64,000 nt of DNA from Clostridiales bacterium (GCA_017620475.1 JAFZQI010000004.1:56225-120224), one strand, 5' to 3'. Shown: positions 54,556 through 63,433, counted from the stretch's first letter. Numbers and translations are program-made. Notes: generated from the letters alone by a model not told the origin.

Positions 54556-55185
54556 ATGCAGATCATGATTCTTGGGGCATCCCGTGCAGGTGTGGCACTG
54601 ATGAAGCGCCTGATTGAGAAGGGTCATACTTGTGTGCTTGTCGACCCGAAAGCGCAGGAAGTAGAGAATACTCTGAATCTCGGAATATTGACTGTCAATG
54701 GAGTGATCATTGACAGAGAAGTGCTCAAAGAAGCCGATATGGGATCTATGGATATCGTGTGCGCCATGAGTGACAGTGAGAATCAGAATCTTATGGCTTC
54801 GCAGATGGCACGTGATTTCTTCCAGGTTAAGAACGTAATCACCCGCGTTTTCGGGGCGGAAGATTACCATCTTTTTGACGATAAGGGATTTCTGTCTATT
54901 TCCTCGACGGTCCTCACTTCGGATGCTTTTCTCCACGCGATTGAGGAACATGTTGAGCGTGAAGAATTTGTGGGCCAGGTCGTCACAAACATGTTTGGTA
55001 ATAATATCGTTTTCACGCTCCTTGAACTGCCGGATCAATTCATTGGTGCAAGGATCCGGGAAATTGAGGATACGGAAGGACGGCATATCTTCGGAATCGT
55101 CAGACACGAAAGCCTTGTGACATCGCTTCCGACTATGAAACTTGAGAAAGGGGACAAGCTGGTACTTGCCGAGAAGAAGGTATAA
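54556..55185 (+). CDS. TrkA-type K+ uptake regulator, first copy
   Basis: 209 residues: one RCK unit with an N-terminal Rossmann part and a C-terminal TrkA-C part (about 130-209). The dinucleotide loop reads ILGASRAGVAL, so the usual GxGxxG is changed to GASRAG. 'VCAMSDSENQNLMASQMARDF' is the RCK core. It gates the TrkH/KtrB channel in the cytoplasm. It follows the SpoU gene by 36 bases and precedes a second TrkA by 17 bases. Confidence 0.85.
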   Translation: MQIMILGASRAGVALMKRLIEKGHTCVLVDPKAQEVENTLNLGILTVNGVIIDREVLKEADMGSMDIVCAMSDSENQNLMASQMARDFFQVKNVITRVFGAEDYHLFDDKGFLSISSTVLTSDAFLHAIEEHVEREEFVGQVVTNMFGNNIVFTLLELPDQFIGARIREIEDTEGRHIFGIVRHESLVTSLPTMKLEKGDKLVLAEKKV

Positions 55186-55202
55186 GTCCGGATGGTTTTA
55201 CT

Positions 55203-55862
55203 ATGAAGATCGTAATCGTCGGAGCAGGGAAACTTGCTTATTATCTGATAAGAGAACTGGAAGGCGATCATGAGATCGTTATCATCGACAAAGATCCTCA
55301 GGCGGCCCTTAAGTTTGCCGATAACTCGGTATCTGAAGTCATCAATGGTGACGGATCCTCTTTCCCGATACTCAAAGAGGCTTGTGATAAGGCCGATCTT
55401 ATCGTAGCCCTGACGGATAAGGATGAAACCAATATGATCGCATGCCAGATCGCCGAGAATCATCTTGGTGTCCGCTATTCCATCGCTAGAGTGAATAATC
55501 CGAAGAACAAAGAAGTAATGGAACATTTTGGCGTGGATTATGCATTCTCCGAAACGCAGATCCTGGCACAGATGATTGAACAGGAGATCGATTACGAAGG
55601 GCTCCGGATCGTTCACCGGATCAAGAATTCCGATCATGTGATTATCGAGTTTACCTTGTCCGAGAAATCCAATGCATGCGGCAAGGCGCTTCAGGAGTAT
55701 AAGTTCGTGCATGATTCGAGAGTTGTTGTCATGGCGACACCGGAAGGGGAGACACTCCCGGCTATCGGCTCTTCCGTGATGAATGCCGGATGTCAGGTCA
55801 TGATGGTATGCGCGGAAAAGGATATCGAGCAGATCTGGAAAGAGATGGTATGTAAATGCTGA
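55203..55862 (+). CDS. trkA: TrkA-type K+ uptake regulator, second copy
   Basis: 219 residues, again one RCK unit. The loop is IVGAGKLAYYLI and the core 'LIVALTDKDETNMIACQIAENHLGVRYSIARVNNPKN' is typical of TrkA. A C-terminal TrkA-C domain lies at about 135-215. It shares little close sequence with the upstream copy, so they are not a recent duplicate. The stop overlaps the trkH start (ATGCTGA). Confidence 0.9.
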   Translation: MKIVIVGAGKLAYYLIRELEGDHEIVIIDKDPQAALKFADNSVSEVINGDGSSFPILKEACDKADLIVALTDKDETNMIACQIAENHLGVRYSIARVNNPKNKEVMEHFGVDYAFSETQILAQMIEQEIDYEGLRIVHRIKNSDHVIIEFTLSEKSNACGKALQEYKFVHDSRVVVMATPEGETLPAIGSSVMNAGCQVMMVCAEKDIEQIWKEMVCKC

Positions 55863-57307
55863 TACGCCGCACCCGAGCCAGAAGACTTCTTGAATGGATG
55901 ATGGATCGTCCCGCACGAGTGATCATGAGCAGTTTCCTCTTGATCATGCTAATCGGAACGTTTATCCTGATGCTGCCTTTTGTAACGAAATCAGGAGACA
56001 GTATCGGTTTCTTCGATGCCCTGTTTACAACGGTTTCGGCGACCTGTGTGACGGGTTTGATCGTACGGGATACGGCAACTACTTTCAATACGCTGGGTCA
56101 GGTGATCCTTCTGATCCTTATTCAGATCGGAGGATTGGGCCTCGTTACCATCTACACTTTCGGCGTAAGTCTGGTGAGAAGGAAAGTCAACGTGAAGACA
56201 CGCCTTCTTGCGCAGGAGAGTACGGGCAGTTTTTCTTTTTCTGAACTCAAAGGGCTTTTGCGTACCATCATACTCATGACGTTATTCTTTGAGTTTACAG
56301 GCTTTGTACTTCTTTCTACACAGCTCGTTCCACTCTTCGGGTATAAGGACGGACTTTTTAAATCCCTGTTCCTTTCGGTTTCGGCATTCTGTAATGCCGG
56401 GTTTGACCTCCTGGGAGATACGGCCTCCGGACCGTATTCCAGTTTCACGGCCTTTAACGGGAACACGGTCGTCATGCTGACCATAGTATTTCTGATCTTT
56501 TCGGGAAGCCTGGGTTTCCATGTTTGGAAAGACCTTATCGACTACTGTACCAATAAGTTCCGTGCCATCAAACGTCATGACAAGAAAGAACGGACCAATA
56601 TCCATATGAAACTGCACACCAGACTGGCTTTCGTTCTGATGGTTGCCCTTCTTGTCGTGGGCGCAGTGCTTTTCCTGCTGATGGAGTGGACGAATGATGC
56701 GGCACTTTCAATCGGGTCCTTTACTACAGGGGAGAAAATCAAGGCGGCGCTTTTCCAGTCAATGTCTATGCGTACGGCCGGTATGAATTCCGTAGACCTT
56801 CTTGCGATGAGAGACTGCACCAAGATTTTATGTGCGGTGCTGATGTTTATTGGTGCCGGCGCAGGATCCACCGGTGGCGGTATCAAAGTGCAGGTTTTCG
56901 CGTTGCTTCTTTATTCTGTTAAGAGCGACCTCAGCGGCAATCCGGAAGTCGTGATCCGTAATCACCGTGTTTCCCGCGATACCGTTCGCAGGGCCCTTAC
57001 GATCTTTACCATGGGAATCACGCTTGTTGTGGTCCTGACGTGCATTCTTTCGATCACTGAGAAGTCGCTGCTGGAACAGGGGCGGTTTACATTCCTGGAT
57101 CTTCTGTTCGAGTCGGCCTCGGCATTCGGTACGGTAGGCGTTTCTTCTGCATCTACGCCGCAGTTTTCTTTCTGGGGACATCTTTTCATCATTCCGGTGA
57201 TGTTCCTCGGCCGTGTCGGCCCTATGACTTTTGCTATGGGTCTGATCATGAAGGATAGAAAGAATACCAAGAGCGTTTATCCGGAAGCCAAGATCCACCT
57301 TGGATAA
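55856..57307 (+). CDS. trkH: TrkH/KtrB-family K+ transporter subunit
   Basis: 483 residues with about ten membrane segments and four pore loops: 'TVSATCVTGL', 'SVSAFCNAGFD', 'SMSMRTAGMNS' and 'SASAFGTVGVS', each with the selectivity-filter Gly. It carries K+ (with Na+ in Ktr systems) across the membrane and works with the two RCK proteins encoded just upstream. Ends in LGHL-type basic tail. A possible hairpin without a T-run follows. Confidence 0.94.
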   Translation: MLIRRTRARRLLEWMMDRPARVIMSSFLLIMLIGTFILMLPFVTKSGDSIGFFDALFTTVSATCVTGLIVRDTATTFNTLGQVILLILIQIGGLGLVTIYTFGVSLVRRKVNVKTRLLAQESTGSFSFSELKGLLRTIILMTLFFEFTGFVLLSTQLVPLFGYKDGLFKSLFLSVSAFCNAGFDLLGDTASGPYSSFTAFNGNTVVMLTIVFLIFSGSLGFHVWKDLIDYCTNKFRAIKRHDKKERTNIHMKLHTRLAFVLMVALLVVGAVLFLLMEWTNDAALSIGSFTTGEKIKAALFQSMSMRTAGMNSVDLLAMRDCTKILCAVLMFIGAGAGSTGGGIKVQVFALLLYSVKSDLSGNPEVVIRNHRVSRDTVRRALTIFTMGITLVVVLTCILSITEKSLLEQGRFTFLDLLFESASAFGTVGVSSASTPQFSFWGHLFIIPVMFLGRVGPMTFAMGLIMKDRKNTKSVYPEAKIHLG

Positions 57308-57317
57308 ACAAAGAAAA

Positions 57318-57353
57318 GAGAAGGGACTGCCCTTCTCCTCAAAGACAGTCCCT
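57318..57353 (+). terminator. possible terminator after trkH
   Basis: AGGGACTG (57322-57329) can pair with CAGTCCCT (57346-57353), or GAGAAGGG with CCCTTCTC nearby, but no T-run follows. The rest of the 208-base gap up to 57515 is AT-rich and holds the palindrome CTACATGTAG (57365-57374); no RNA gene is seen. Confidence 0.35.
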
Positions 57354-57515
57354 CGGTATAGAAACTACATGTAGACAAATGACTTGATTTCTCTACCTGG
57401 TTCTATTTTAGAAAATAAAATTGTTCAAAATCTTATGAAAATATGAATTTTCTGTTTTCTCCTTCCCCATTATATGAGAAAATACACGAGTATGATTTCT
57501 TTCAGGAGTGACGAT

Positions 57516-58817
57516 ATGATGAATCAGCTAAAAGACTTTTTCAGCGTCTGGTCGATCCTTCGACAAGCGCTCTATTATTTCTTCTTTATGCTTTTGATCT
57601 GGGGCGGATCGAATAAATTCGGTAAGAAGGAGTTCCATGAAGATTATAATGACCTCGAGGTAATGAAGTCACTGCGTGGATTTGCCGCCATCGGCGTTAT
57701 TTTGCATCATATCTCTCAGGAGCAGGCATTCCAGAGCCGCAAGGCGCTTACGCCGTTTGTGAATGCCGGTGCTTTCTTCGTGGCGATTTTCTTCTTCTGC
57801 TCCGGTTATGGTCTGCTTCGAAGCCTGGATACCAAGGAGAATTATCTGAAGGGGTTCATAAAGAACCGTATCGTGAAATCTTTGATGCTGCCGTTCTATG
57901 TGAATGTGATCCTGTACGCGATTTATCAGTATTTTCTGGTTCGTGTCAAGTGGCCGGCGGCGCAGTGGATCTGCAATTTCTCGGGCCTTACGATGATGAA
58001 TGCCTATGCGTGGTTCCCGATCGTTCTGGCGTTCCTTTATCTGTTCTTCTATCTGATCTTCCGTTTTGTGAAGGTCCGTCCCATAGCATTCATTCTGATG
58101 GCGGCCGTGATCATCGTGATGGGTATCGGATTCTGTTATAACGGGCACTTTGCCTGGTGGCACGGCGAGAAGGGCTGGTGGATGGACTGGATGCATCCGA
58201 ATACGATCTGGTGGAGAGAACAGAAGGTTCTGTGGTTCAGCGGAGAGTGGTGGGTCAATTCTTCGATCGCTTTCCTGACCGGATTGATTTTCGCAAACTA
58301 TGAGAAAGCTATTGTTGCCTGGTTCCGTAAACTCTATGCGCTAAAGTTCCATATTCTCCTGCTTCTTACGTATCTGGCTTATCAGCTTTCTGAGTACGGA
58401 CAGGCGCACTTCGGATACTGGACGGAGTTCGGCGACGGACTTCCCGGAATCTCGACGAAGATGAAGACTTATTTCTGCCAGTTACCGGTCTTTGCGATTC
58501 TGGGACTTCTTGTGATCCTTTTTATGTTGAAGTATCACGTCAGTAATCCTGTTACGCGTTTCTTCGGAGACGTTTCGCTTCACGTATACCTGATGAATCT
58601 GATGGCGCTGGAGATTACGAGATTCCTGATGGACAAGCGGAAATTCCCCTTTACGATCACCAAGATGGGCAGCAAGCATAATCTTCTGATCTTTGCCATT
58701 ATGGCATTCGCACTTACGATCCTTCTTGGATTAGTAGAAAAGTGGCTGACCGACCTTCTCAAGAAAGTGCTTTTCAAACGGAGAAAGAAAGATGCAGAGC
58801 AGCCGGCAAGTGTATGA
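57516..58817 (+). CDS. acyltransferase 3 family membrane protein
   Basis: 433 residues from ATG 57516, chosen because TCAGGAGTGACGAT lies in front; upstream in-frame ATGs lack such a site. About ten membrane segments are seen. The family motif begins at 'SLRGFAAIGVILHHISQ', with the catalytic-type His. Members O-acylate polysaccharides, peptidoglycan or lipids at the membrane. The substrate is unknown. Its end overlaps the psd gene by 26 bases, hinting at joint expression in envelope lipid or polymer modification. Confidence 0.82.
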   Translation: MMNQLKDFFSVWSILRQALYYFFFMLLIWGGSNKFGKKEFHEDYNDLEVMKSLRGFAAIGVILHHISQEQAFQSRKALTPFVNAGAFFVAIFFFCSGYGLLRSLDTKENYLKGFIKNRIVKSLMLPFYVNVILYAIYQYFLVRVKWPAAQWICNFSGLTMMNAYAWFPIVLAFLYLFFYLIFRFVKVRPIAFILMAAVIIVMGIGFCYNGHFAWWHGEKGWWMDWMHPNTIWWREQKVLWFSGEWWVNSSIAFLTGLIFANYEKAIVAWFRKLYALKFHILLLLTYLAYQLSEYGQAHFGYWTEFGDGLPGISTKMKTYFCQLPVFAILGLLVILFMLKYHVSNPVTRFFGDVSLHVYLMNLMALEITRFLMDKRKFPFTITKMGSKHNLLIFAIMAFALTILLGLVEKWLTDLLKKVLFKRRKKDAEQPASV

Positions 58818-59664
58818 CCGCAGGACAAAGACCTGCTATACCGATGTCCAGTACGGTGGAGGATTCCTTAAAAAACTGTACGGGACGGCTTTCGGACGCC
58901 TGGTGATGCCGGTGGTGTTAAGCAAGCCTGTCTCAAAGATCGGCGGAGTATATACGGATACTTTTCTTTCCAGAGTGCATATCCGGAAGTTTATTGCGAA
59001 AAATAAGATCGATATGGCAGAGTATGAGGATCGTAAATACCGGTCCCTGAACGACTTTTTCACGCGGAAGGTGAAGGCAGGGCATCGCCCGATCGCTTCG
59101 GAAGACGGGGCATTTGCCGCCCCTGCAGACAGTAAACTGAGTGCATATTCCATTGGAGAGGGTGAGAGGATCCTCATAAAAGGGAATGAATATACCGTCC
59201 GTCAGCTTGTGGGGGATAAGGCGGATATAGAAGAATATAAGGACGGCCTGTGTCTTGTTTTCCGCCTTTCGGTCGATGATTATCACAGGTATTGTTATCC
59301 GGACGAAGGATCTATGGTCCAATCCTATCCGATCAAGGGACGGCTGCATACTGTGTGTGATATTTCGGAGAAATACCGTGTGTATCAGGAGAACAGCCGC
59401 GTGGTAAGTGTTCTGGATACGGGATCTTTCGGAAGGATCGTGATGATCGAAGTCGGCGCACTTATGGTGGGACGCATCGTGAATCATGATGTAAAAACTT
59501 TCCGGAAAGGTGAAGAAAAGGGGTTTTTCCGTTTAGGCGGGTCAACGATTACCGTTTTGATCCGAAAAGATAAGCTCATTCTAGATTCCGATATTGCGGA
59601 ATATGCGCAGAAGGGAATGGAAGTCAAGCTCCGTTACGGAGAACGGATCGGCTGGAAAGCGTAA
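58792..59664 (+). CDS. psd: phosphatidylserine decarboxylase
   Basis: 290 residues. The pyruvoyl processing motif is LGGST, with cleavage expected between Gly250 and Ser251. 'RKYRSLNDFFTRKVKAGHRPI', 'FRLSVDDYHRYCYP' and 'VGALMVGRI' fit the family. It makes phosphatidylethanolamine. The start is inside the acyltransferase gene. The lipid precursor enzyme CdsA is encoded at 30 kb; a phosphatidylserine synthase gene is not in view. Confidence 0.93.
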   Translation: MQSSRQVYDRRTKTCYTDVQYGGGFLKKLYGTAFGRLVMPVVLSKPVSKIGGVYTDTFLSRVHIRKFIAKNKIDMAEYEDRKYRSLNDFFTRKVKAGHRPIASEDGAFAAPADSKLSAYSIGEGERILIKGNEYTVRQLVGDKADIEEYKDGLCLVFRLSVDDYHRYCYPDEGSMVQSYPIKGRLHTVCDISEKYRVYQENSRVVSVLDTGSFGRIVMIEVGALMVGRIVNHDVKTFRKGEEKGFFRLGGSTITVLIRKDKLILDSDIAEYAQKGMEVKLRYGERIGWKA

Positions 59665-59688
59665 TTCCTCAGATATTTCTCAAATCAA

Positions 59689-60300
59689 TTATTTAATTAA
59701 CTTATCGATCTGAGGGCTCAGAGTGAAAGGCTGGGGGATGCGCAGATCCTTGAAAAGCGTCTTGACCATTTTCAGCCAATCAGTATTCAGCCTGCTGATA
59801 TCACTGGCGGCGAGGATCACTACGGCAAAGAGGATCACATCGTCATGAATGTAGAGGCATTCGTACTTCCAGGTCATTTCATTCTGCTGTGTAAGAACCA
59901 GAAGATGGTCGTCGCCGGAGTCGGTGACTATTTGAGATTCTGACTTGGCGAGCATGTCTTTCTCCTGGGTCACGAGGTCGTCAAAATACGTTCTTGCTTC
60001 TTCCGCTACCTGATAATCGGTATAGATCATGTACAGGTTGCTGATTACATTTCCTTCCGCTTTGGAATAAACCTGGGCGTAGTGATCCCGTTTCATTGGA
60101 GAAGCATCGGTGTTGTCGATGGTACTATCCAGATCATAGTAGGCGTTAGGATCCTGTGCAGAGATATCTTTCTTCTCGATGTGAAGATCAGCGGTTGCAT
60201 ATTTCTCGAAACTCTTAAGATCGAGGCGTGGGGACTTGGAGCATCCGGTCAGACTAATGAGTATGGAAAGACAGATGATCAGAGATAGTACTCGTTTCAT
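59689..60300 (-). CDS. putative lipoprotein of unknown function
   Basis: 203 residues. A lipoprotein signal peptide is clear: MKRVLSLIICLSILISLTGC, with the lipobox Cys at 20 followed by SKSP. The rest (about 30-200) is a mixed alpha/beta domain with 'YDLDSTIDNTDASPMKRDHYAQVY' and 'DISRLNTDWLKMVKTLFKDL'; no family is recognised. The site AAGGAGAAAACC precedes the start. It is divergent from the next lipoprotein gene. Confidence 0.7.
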   Translation of the reverse strand: MKRVLSLIICLSILISLTGCSKSPRLDLKSFEKYATADLHIEKKDISAQDPNAYYDLDSTIDNTDASPMKRDHYAQVYSKAEGNVISNLYMIYTDYQVAEEARTYFDDLVTQEKDMLAKSESQIVTDSGDDHLLVLTQQNEMTWKYECLYIHDDVILFAVVILAASDISRLNTDWLKMVKTLFKDLRIPQPFTLSPQIDKLIK

Positions 60301-60363
60301 GGTTTTCTCCTTAGAGCAAGTGTATATACGCGTTCAATCATAACACAATCGGTCAGAAGAATG

Positions 60364-60372
60364 TGTTATAAT
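60364..60372 (+). promoter_or_regulatory. extended -10 promoter for the second lipoprotein gene
   Basis: The element TGTTATAAT (TATAAT at 60367-60372) lies 36 bases before the ATG at 60408. No good -35 is seen. Confidence 0.5.
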
Positions 60373-60407
60373 TTTCGCAAGGAAAGAAAAAGGAATGGGT
60401 TTTCAAA

Positions 60408-61508
60408 ATGAAGAGACGGATATGGAACATACCGGTAATAGCGATGATGCTTGTTTTTGCGGTATTCATGACTTCATGCAGTACCGAGGAAACGACGAAA
60501 AAGAAAAAGAAGACGAAGAAGACGACTACGGAGATCACGTCCACAGAAGTTCCGGATACGGAGCCTTCTGAAGTGCCTACGAGCACGGATGAGCCCGGTA
60601 CATCTTTGACGGAAACTGAGCCTTCTGTTTCTATTCCGGATAAGACAGAGAGTTCTGAGGTGACTTTCTCGAAAGACGGAGAGGTGACAAGTTCCATGGA
60701 AGGACCGATCGTGCAGATCGGTCCGCACGAGTTTGCACCTTATGAGTATGTGAAAGTGGATATTGAAGATCAGGAGATCCTGAATAAAGACGGCCTGAGT
60801 ATTCACGTTAACGGCTATAAGCTTGGAATAGGAACAACGCGTGATCTGCTGATGCATATCGAAAACCAGACCGGTCATCCTGTGAAACTGAGTAGTCAGC
60901 TTCTTAGGATCAATGGCTTTGAAGAGGCGGACTTGTTTATCAAGTATTTTGATGATCAGGCCAGTGAGGATTTCGAGTATGAATTCTACATATCGCTTGG
61001 TGATGAGATCGGTTTGTGGGATCCGGAGAAGATTGAATTGTCATTCTCTGTGGAGTATACAGATACTCAGGAACAATATGTGACGGAGCTGCTTCCTATT
61101 CTTACTTCACTGTATGACGAGAATACATATAACGAAAGTGCCGATATCGATTTTTCTCACGGAGTTCCGTTATACGATGACGGAAAGATCCGCGTTATTG
61201 CAATCGATTATAAGATCGAGGACTATGGCGACGCTAAACTGATTTTCTATATTGAGAATAACACGGATGTGGCCATGATGTTCCAAAAGGAAGAACTGCT
61301 TGTCAACGGAGTTGACGCGCCCTTCTTTATATTCAGAACGGTGCAGGCCCATAGTAAGTCGATCGAGACGATGTACTTCTATGAGAGCACTCTGAAGGAG
61401 AATAATATTGATAGAATCAGGAATATTTCTTTGATACTTAAGATATCGGAAGATGGGAATTATACCGATAAGACCCTTACTGACCCGCTTACGATCTCCG
61501 TGGAGTGA
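60408..61508 (+). CDS. putative lipoprotein with Thr/Lys-rich linker
   Basis: 366 residues. Signal peptide with lipobox FMTSC and Cys24. A Lys-Thr-rich stretch (27-45) and a Thr/Glu/Ser/Pro linker (45-100) lead to two similar beta-rich halves (about 115-220 and 250-365). Each half reads like an antiparallel domain with 'IHVNGYKLGIGTTRDLLMHIENQTGHPV' and 'IDYKIEDYGDAKLIFYIENNTDVAM', so an internal duplication is likely. Function unknown. Confidence 0.7.
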   Translation: MKRRIWNIPVIAMMLVFAVFMTSCSTEETTKKKKKTKKTTTEITSTEVPDTEPSEVPTSTDEPGTSLTETEPSVSIPDKTESSEVTFSKDGEVTSSMEGPIVQIGPHEFAPYEYVKVDIEDQEILNKDGLSIHVNGYKLGIGTTRDLLMHIENQTGHPVKLSSQLLRINGFEEADLFIKYFDDQASEDFEYEFYISLGDEIGLWDPEKIELSFSVEYTDTQEQYVTELLPILTSLYDENTYNESADIDFSHGVPLYDDGKIRVIAIDYKIEDYGDAKLIFYIENNTDVAMMFQKEELLVNGVDAPFFIFRTVQAHSKSIETMYFYESTLKENNIDRIRNISLILKISEDGNYTDKTLTDPLTISVE

Positions 61509-61549
61509 ACGGTAACGTAAGGACCAAGGACTCGAAAGCGTGATGGATA

Positions 61550-62197
61550 ATGAAACTGGTGGATATGACTTGCACCGGATGCGGTGCCAATGTGAGAGTG
61601 GATGCAGCCGTTAAGGTAGCGACCTGTACGGTGTGCGGGAAACAGATGCTGATCTCACATAGCGGTGAGTTCGGTGAAGGCTATGAGAAAGAAATGGGCC
61701 GGATCCAGGCGCAAAGAGACGCGGAAGAAGCGTGGAAGAAAGAGCGTGAGGAGAAGATCCGCCTTCAGGAAGAAGAAAAGAAGCGTAAAGCTCAGCAGAA
61801 GGAGATGGATCGTATCCGCAAACAGCTCCAGAAGATCTGCATCGCAGAGACCGTGATCTGTGTGCTGTTTCTCGTCTCTCCGATTGTAGCCAGAGACGGT
61901 GTCTCGGTTACCTGGGTGCGTTTCGGATCCGCTTTTATTCAGCTCGGCCTGGTGGCGGCGGTGACCATGTTTTTCACAAAAGATAAGTATTTCGGTAAGG
62001 TCGTTCTGGCCTGTCTTTGCGGTGCCGTACTGAGTATTGCGACGACCTTTCTTGCCAGTGCCGTCATTTGGTTCGTGATATTCAATGTCTTAAAACTCAT
62101 TTGGATGATGAGAGTGGAACGGGTGCGTTATTCCTGGGAAGAGATCCTGGGACAGGTTACCGGGAAAAAGCAGGGTACAAATCAAGAAGATGCCTGA
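61550..62197 (+). CDS. zinc-ribbon membrane protein of unknown function
   Basis: 215 residues. A zinc ribbon has Cys8, Cys11, Cys26 and Cys29 (CTGC and CTVC). Residues 45-100 are a charged coiled-coil rich in Glu, Lys and Arg. Three or four membrane segments follow (about 100-190), then a basic tail. The layout suggests a cytosolic sensor or adaptor anchored in the membrane. No family recognised. Only 41 bases separate it from the lipoprotein gene, so it may be cotranscribed. Confidence 0.65.
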   Translation: MKLVDMTCTGCGANVRVDAAVKVATCTVCGKQMLISHSGEFGEGYEKEMGRIQAQRDAEEAWKKEREEKIRLQEEEKKRKAQQKEMDRIRKQLQKICIAETVICVLFLVSPIVARDGVSVTWVRFGSAFIQLGLVAAVTMFFTKDKYFGKVVLACLCGAVLSIATTFLASAVIWFVIFNVLKLIWMMRVERVRYSWEEILGQVTGKKQGTNQEDA

Positions 62198-62248
62198 TGC
62201 CGGCACGCGAATGGATCATTTTCGATGGTGTTATAGAGATGGTTCATT

Positions 62249-62257
62249 TGATATAAT
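62249..62257 (+). promoter_or_regulatory. extended -10 promoter for the ADP-ribosylglycohydrolase gene
   Basis: TGATATAAT (TATAAT at 62252-62257) lies 26 bases ahead of the ATG at 62284. Confidence 0.55.
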
Positions 62258-62283
62258 GGTTTTGTGAAGAGGGAGGAATGAGT

Positions 62284-63432
62284 ATGGATATATCGAAACT
62301 TCCGGAGGATATCCGTATTGAAGCCGAGAAACGTGGCAAGCCATTGGATCGTATCCGCGGATGCCTTTTGGGCGGCGCGGCAGGAGATGCTTTAGGCTAT
62401 CCTGTTGAATTCCTGAGTTTTGAGAGTATCCAGGCCAATTATGGCCCTCATGGTATCTCGTCCTATACGACTGAACCGGTCTCACATCTGGCCCTGGTTT
62501 CCGATGATACCCAGATGAGTTTATTTACGGCAAATGGACTTCTGTATGCGCAGACGCGTTCTGCGCTGTCCGGCATCTCTTCGCAGCCCAGATATTATGT
62601 CTATCTTGCCTATCTTGATTGGCTGGAGACCCAAAGAGGGATCCAGCACGGTGACCGTATCAGCTGGCTTTTTGCTATAGACCGGCTTTGGAACTGCCGT
62701 GCGCCCGGAGCGACCTGCCTGGATGCGCTTTCAAGCGGAGAACAGGGGTCTACGGAAAACCGGATCAATCACAGTAAAGGCTGTGGCGGCGTCATGAGAG
62801 TGGCACCTGTTGGCCTTTGTCTACGGGATCTGGATGACCGTACCGTAGCGATGGAGGGTGCGGAGATCGCAGCATTGACTCATTCTCATTCCCTCGGTTT
62901 CATGCCTGCCGCATTTCTTTCATTCATCATCAAGCGCATCGTCAGTCAGGACGAAACGGATCTGCTGGATATTGTAAAAGAAGGCCGCGAGCTGATCAAA
63001 GTGCTTTTCGCGGAGAGAAAACATCTTGGTGCGTTTATTGACCTGATCGATCGGGCAATCGCGCTTTCGGGGAATACGCTTCCCGACGAAGAGAATATTC
63101 CGTATATCGGTGCCGGCTGGTGCGGTGACGAAGCTATTGCCATTGCTGTGTATTGCGCGCTACGTCATAAGAGAGACTTCTCGTCTGCCATTGTTGCGGC
63201 TGTAAATCACAGTGGAGATAGTGACTCGACCGGAGCACTGACCGGAAACATCGTCGGCGCCATTGTGGGCTATGAAGCGATTGATGAGAAATGGAAGAAG
63301 GATCTGGAACTTCGGGATACGATCATCGAGATTGCGGATGATCTTTGCTACGGCTGCCTGATGAGCAAGGATAATGGTTATACGGACGAGACCTGGGTGC
63401 GTAAATATGTCCGGGCAGGACGGGAGAGTTAA
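62284..63432 (+). CDS. ADP-ribosylglycohydrolase family protein
   Basis: 382 residues from ATG 62284; the ATG at 62278 directly abuts GGGAGGA and was set aside. The family motifs are GCLLGGAAGDALGYPVEF (27-44), VSDDTQM (72-78) and VNHSGDSDSTGALTGNIVGA (307-326), which supply the two-metal Asp and Thr ligands of DraG/ARH enzymes. It would remove ADP-ribose from proteins or related N- or O-linked targets. No ADP-ribosyltransferase or ammonium-regulation gene is adjacent, so the substrate is open. Its stop is one base before the last gene. Confidence 0.9.
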   Translation: MDISKLPEDIRIEAEKRGKPLDRIRGCLLGGAAGDALGYPVEFLSFESIQANYGPHGISSYTTEPVSHLALVSDDTQMSLFTANGLLYAQTRSALSGISSQPRYYVYLAYLDWLETQRGIQHGDRISWLFAIDRLWNCRAPGATCLDALSSGEQGSTENRINHSKGCGGVMRVAPVGLCLRDLDDRTVAMEGAEIAALTHSHSLGFMPAAFLSFIIKRIVSQDETDLLDIVKEGRELIKVLFAERKHLGAFIDLIDRAIALSGNTLPDEENIPYIGAGWCGDEAIAIAVYCALRHKRDFSSAIVAAVNHSGDSDSTGALTGNIVGAIVGYEAIDEKWKKDLELRDTIIEIADDLCYGCLMSKDNGYTDETWVRKYVRAGRES

Positions 63433-63433
63433 T

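Noticed and set aside
57308..57515. Possible small RNA or tRNA in the gap before the acyltransferase
   Set aside because: It is AT-rich with a short palindrome but has no cloverleaf or clear promoter-terminator pair.
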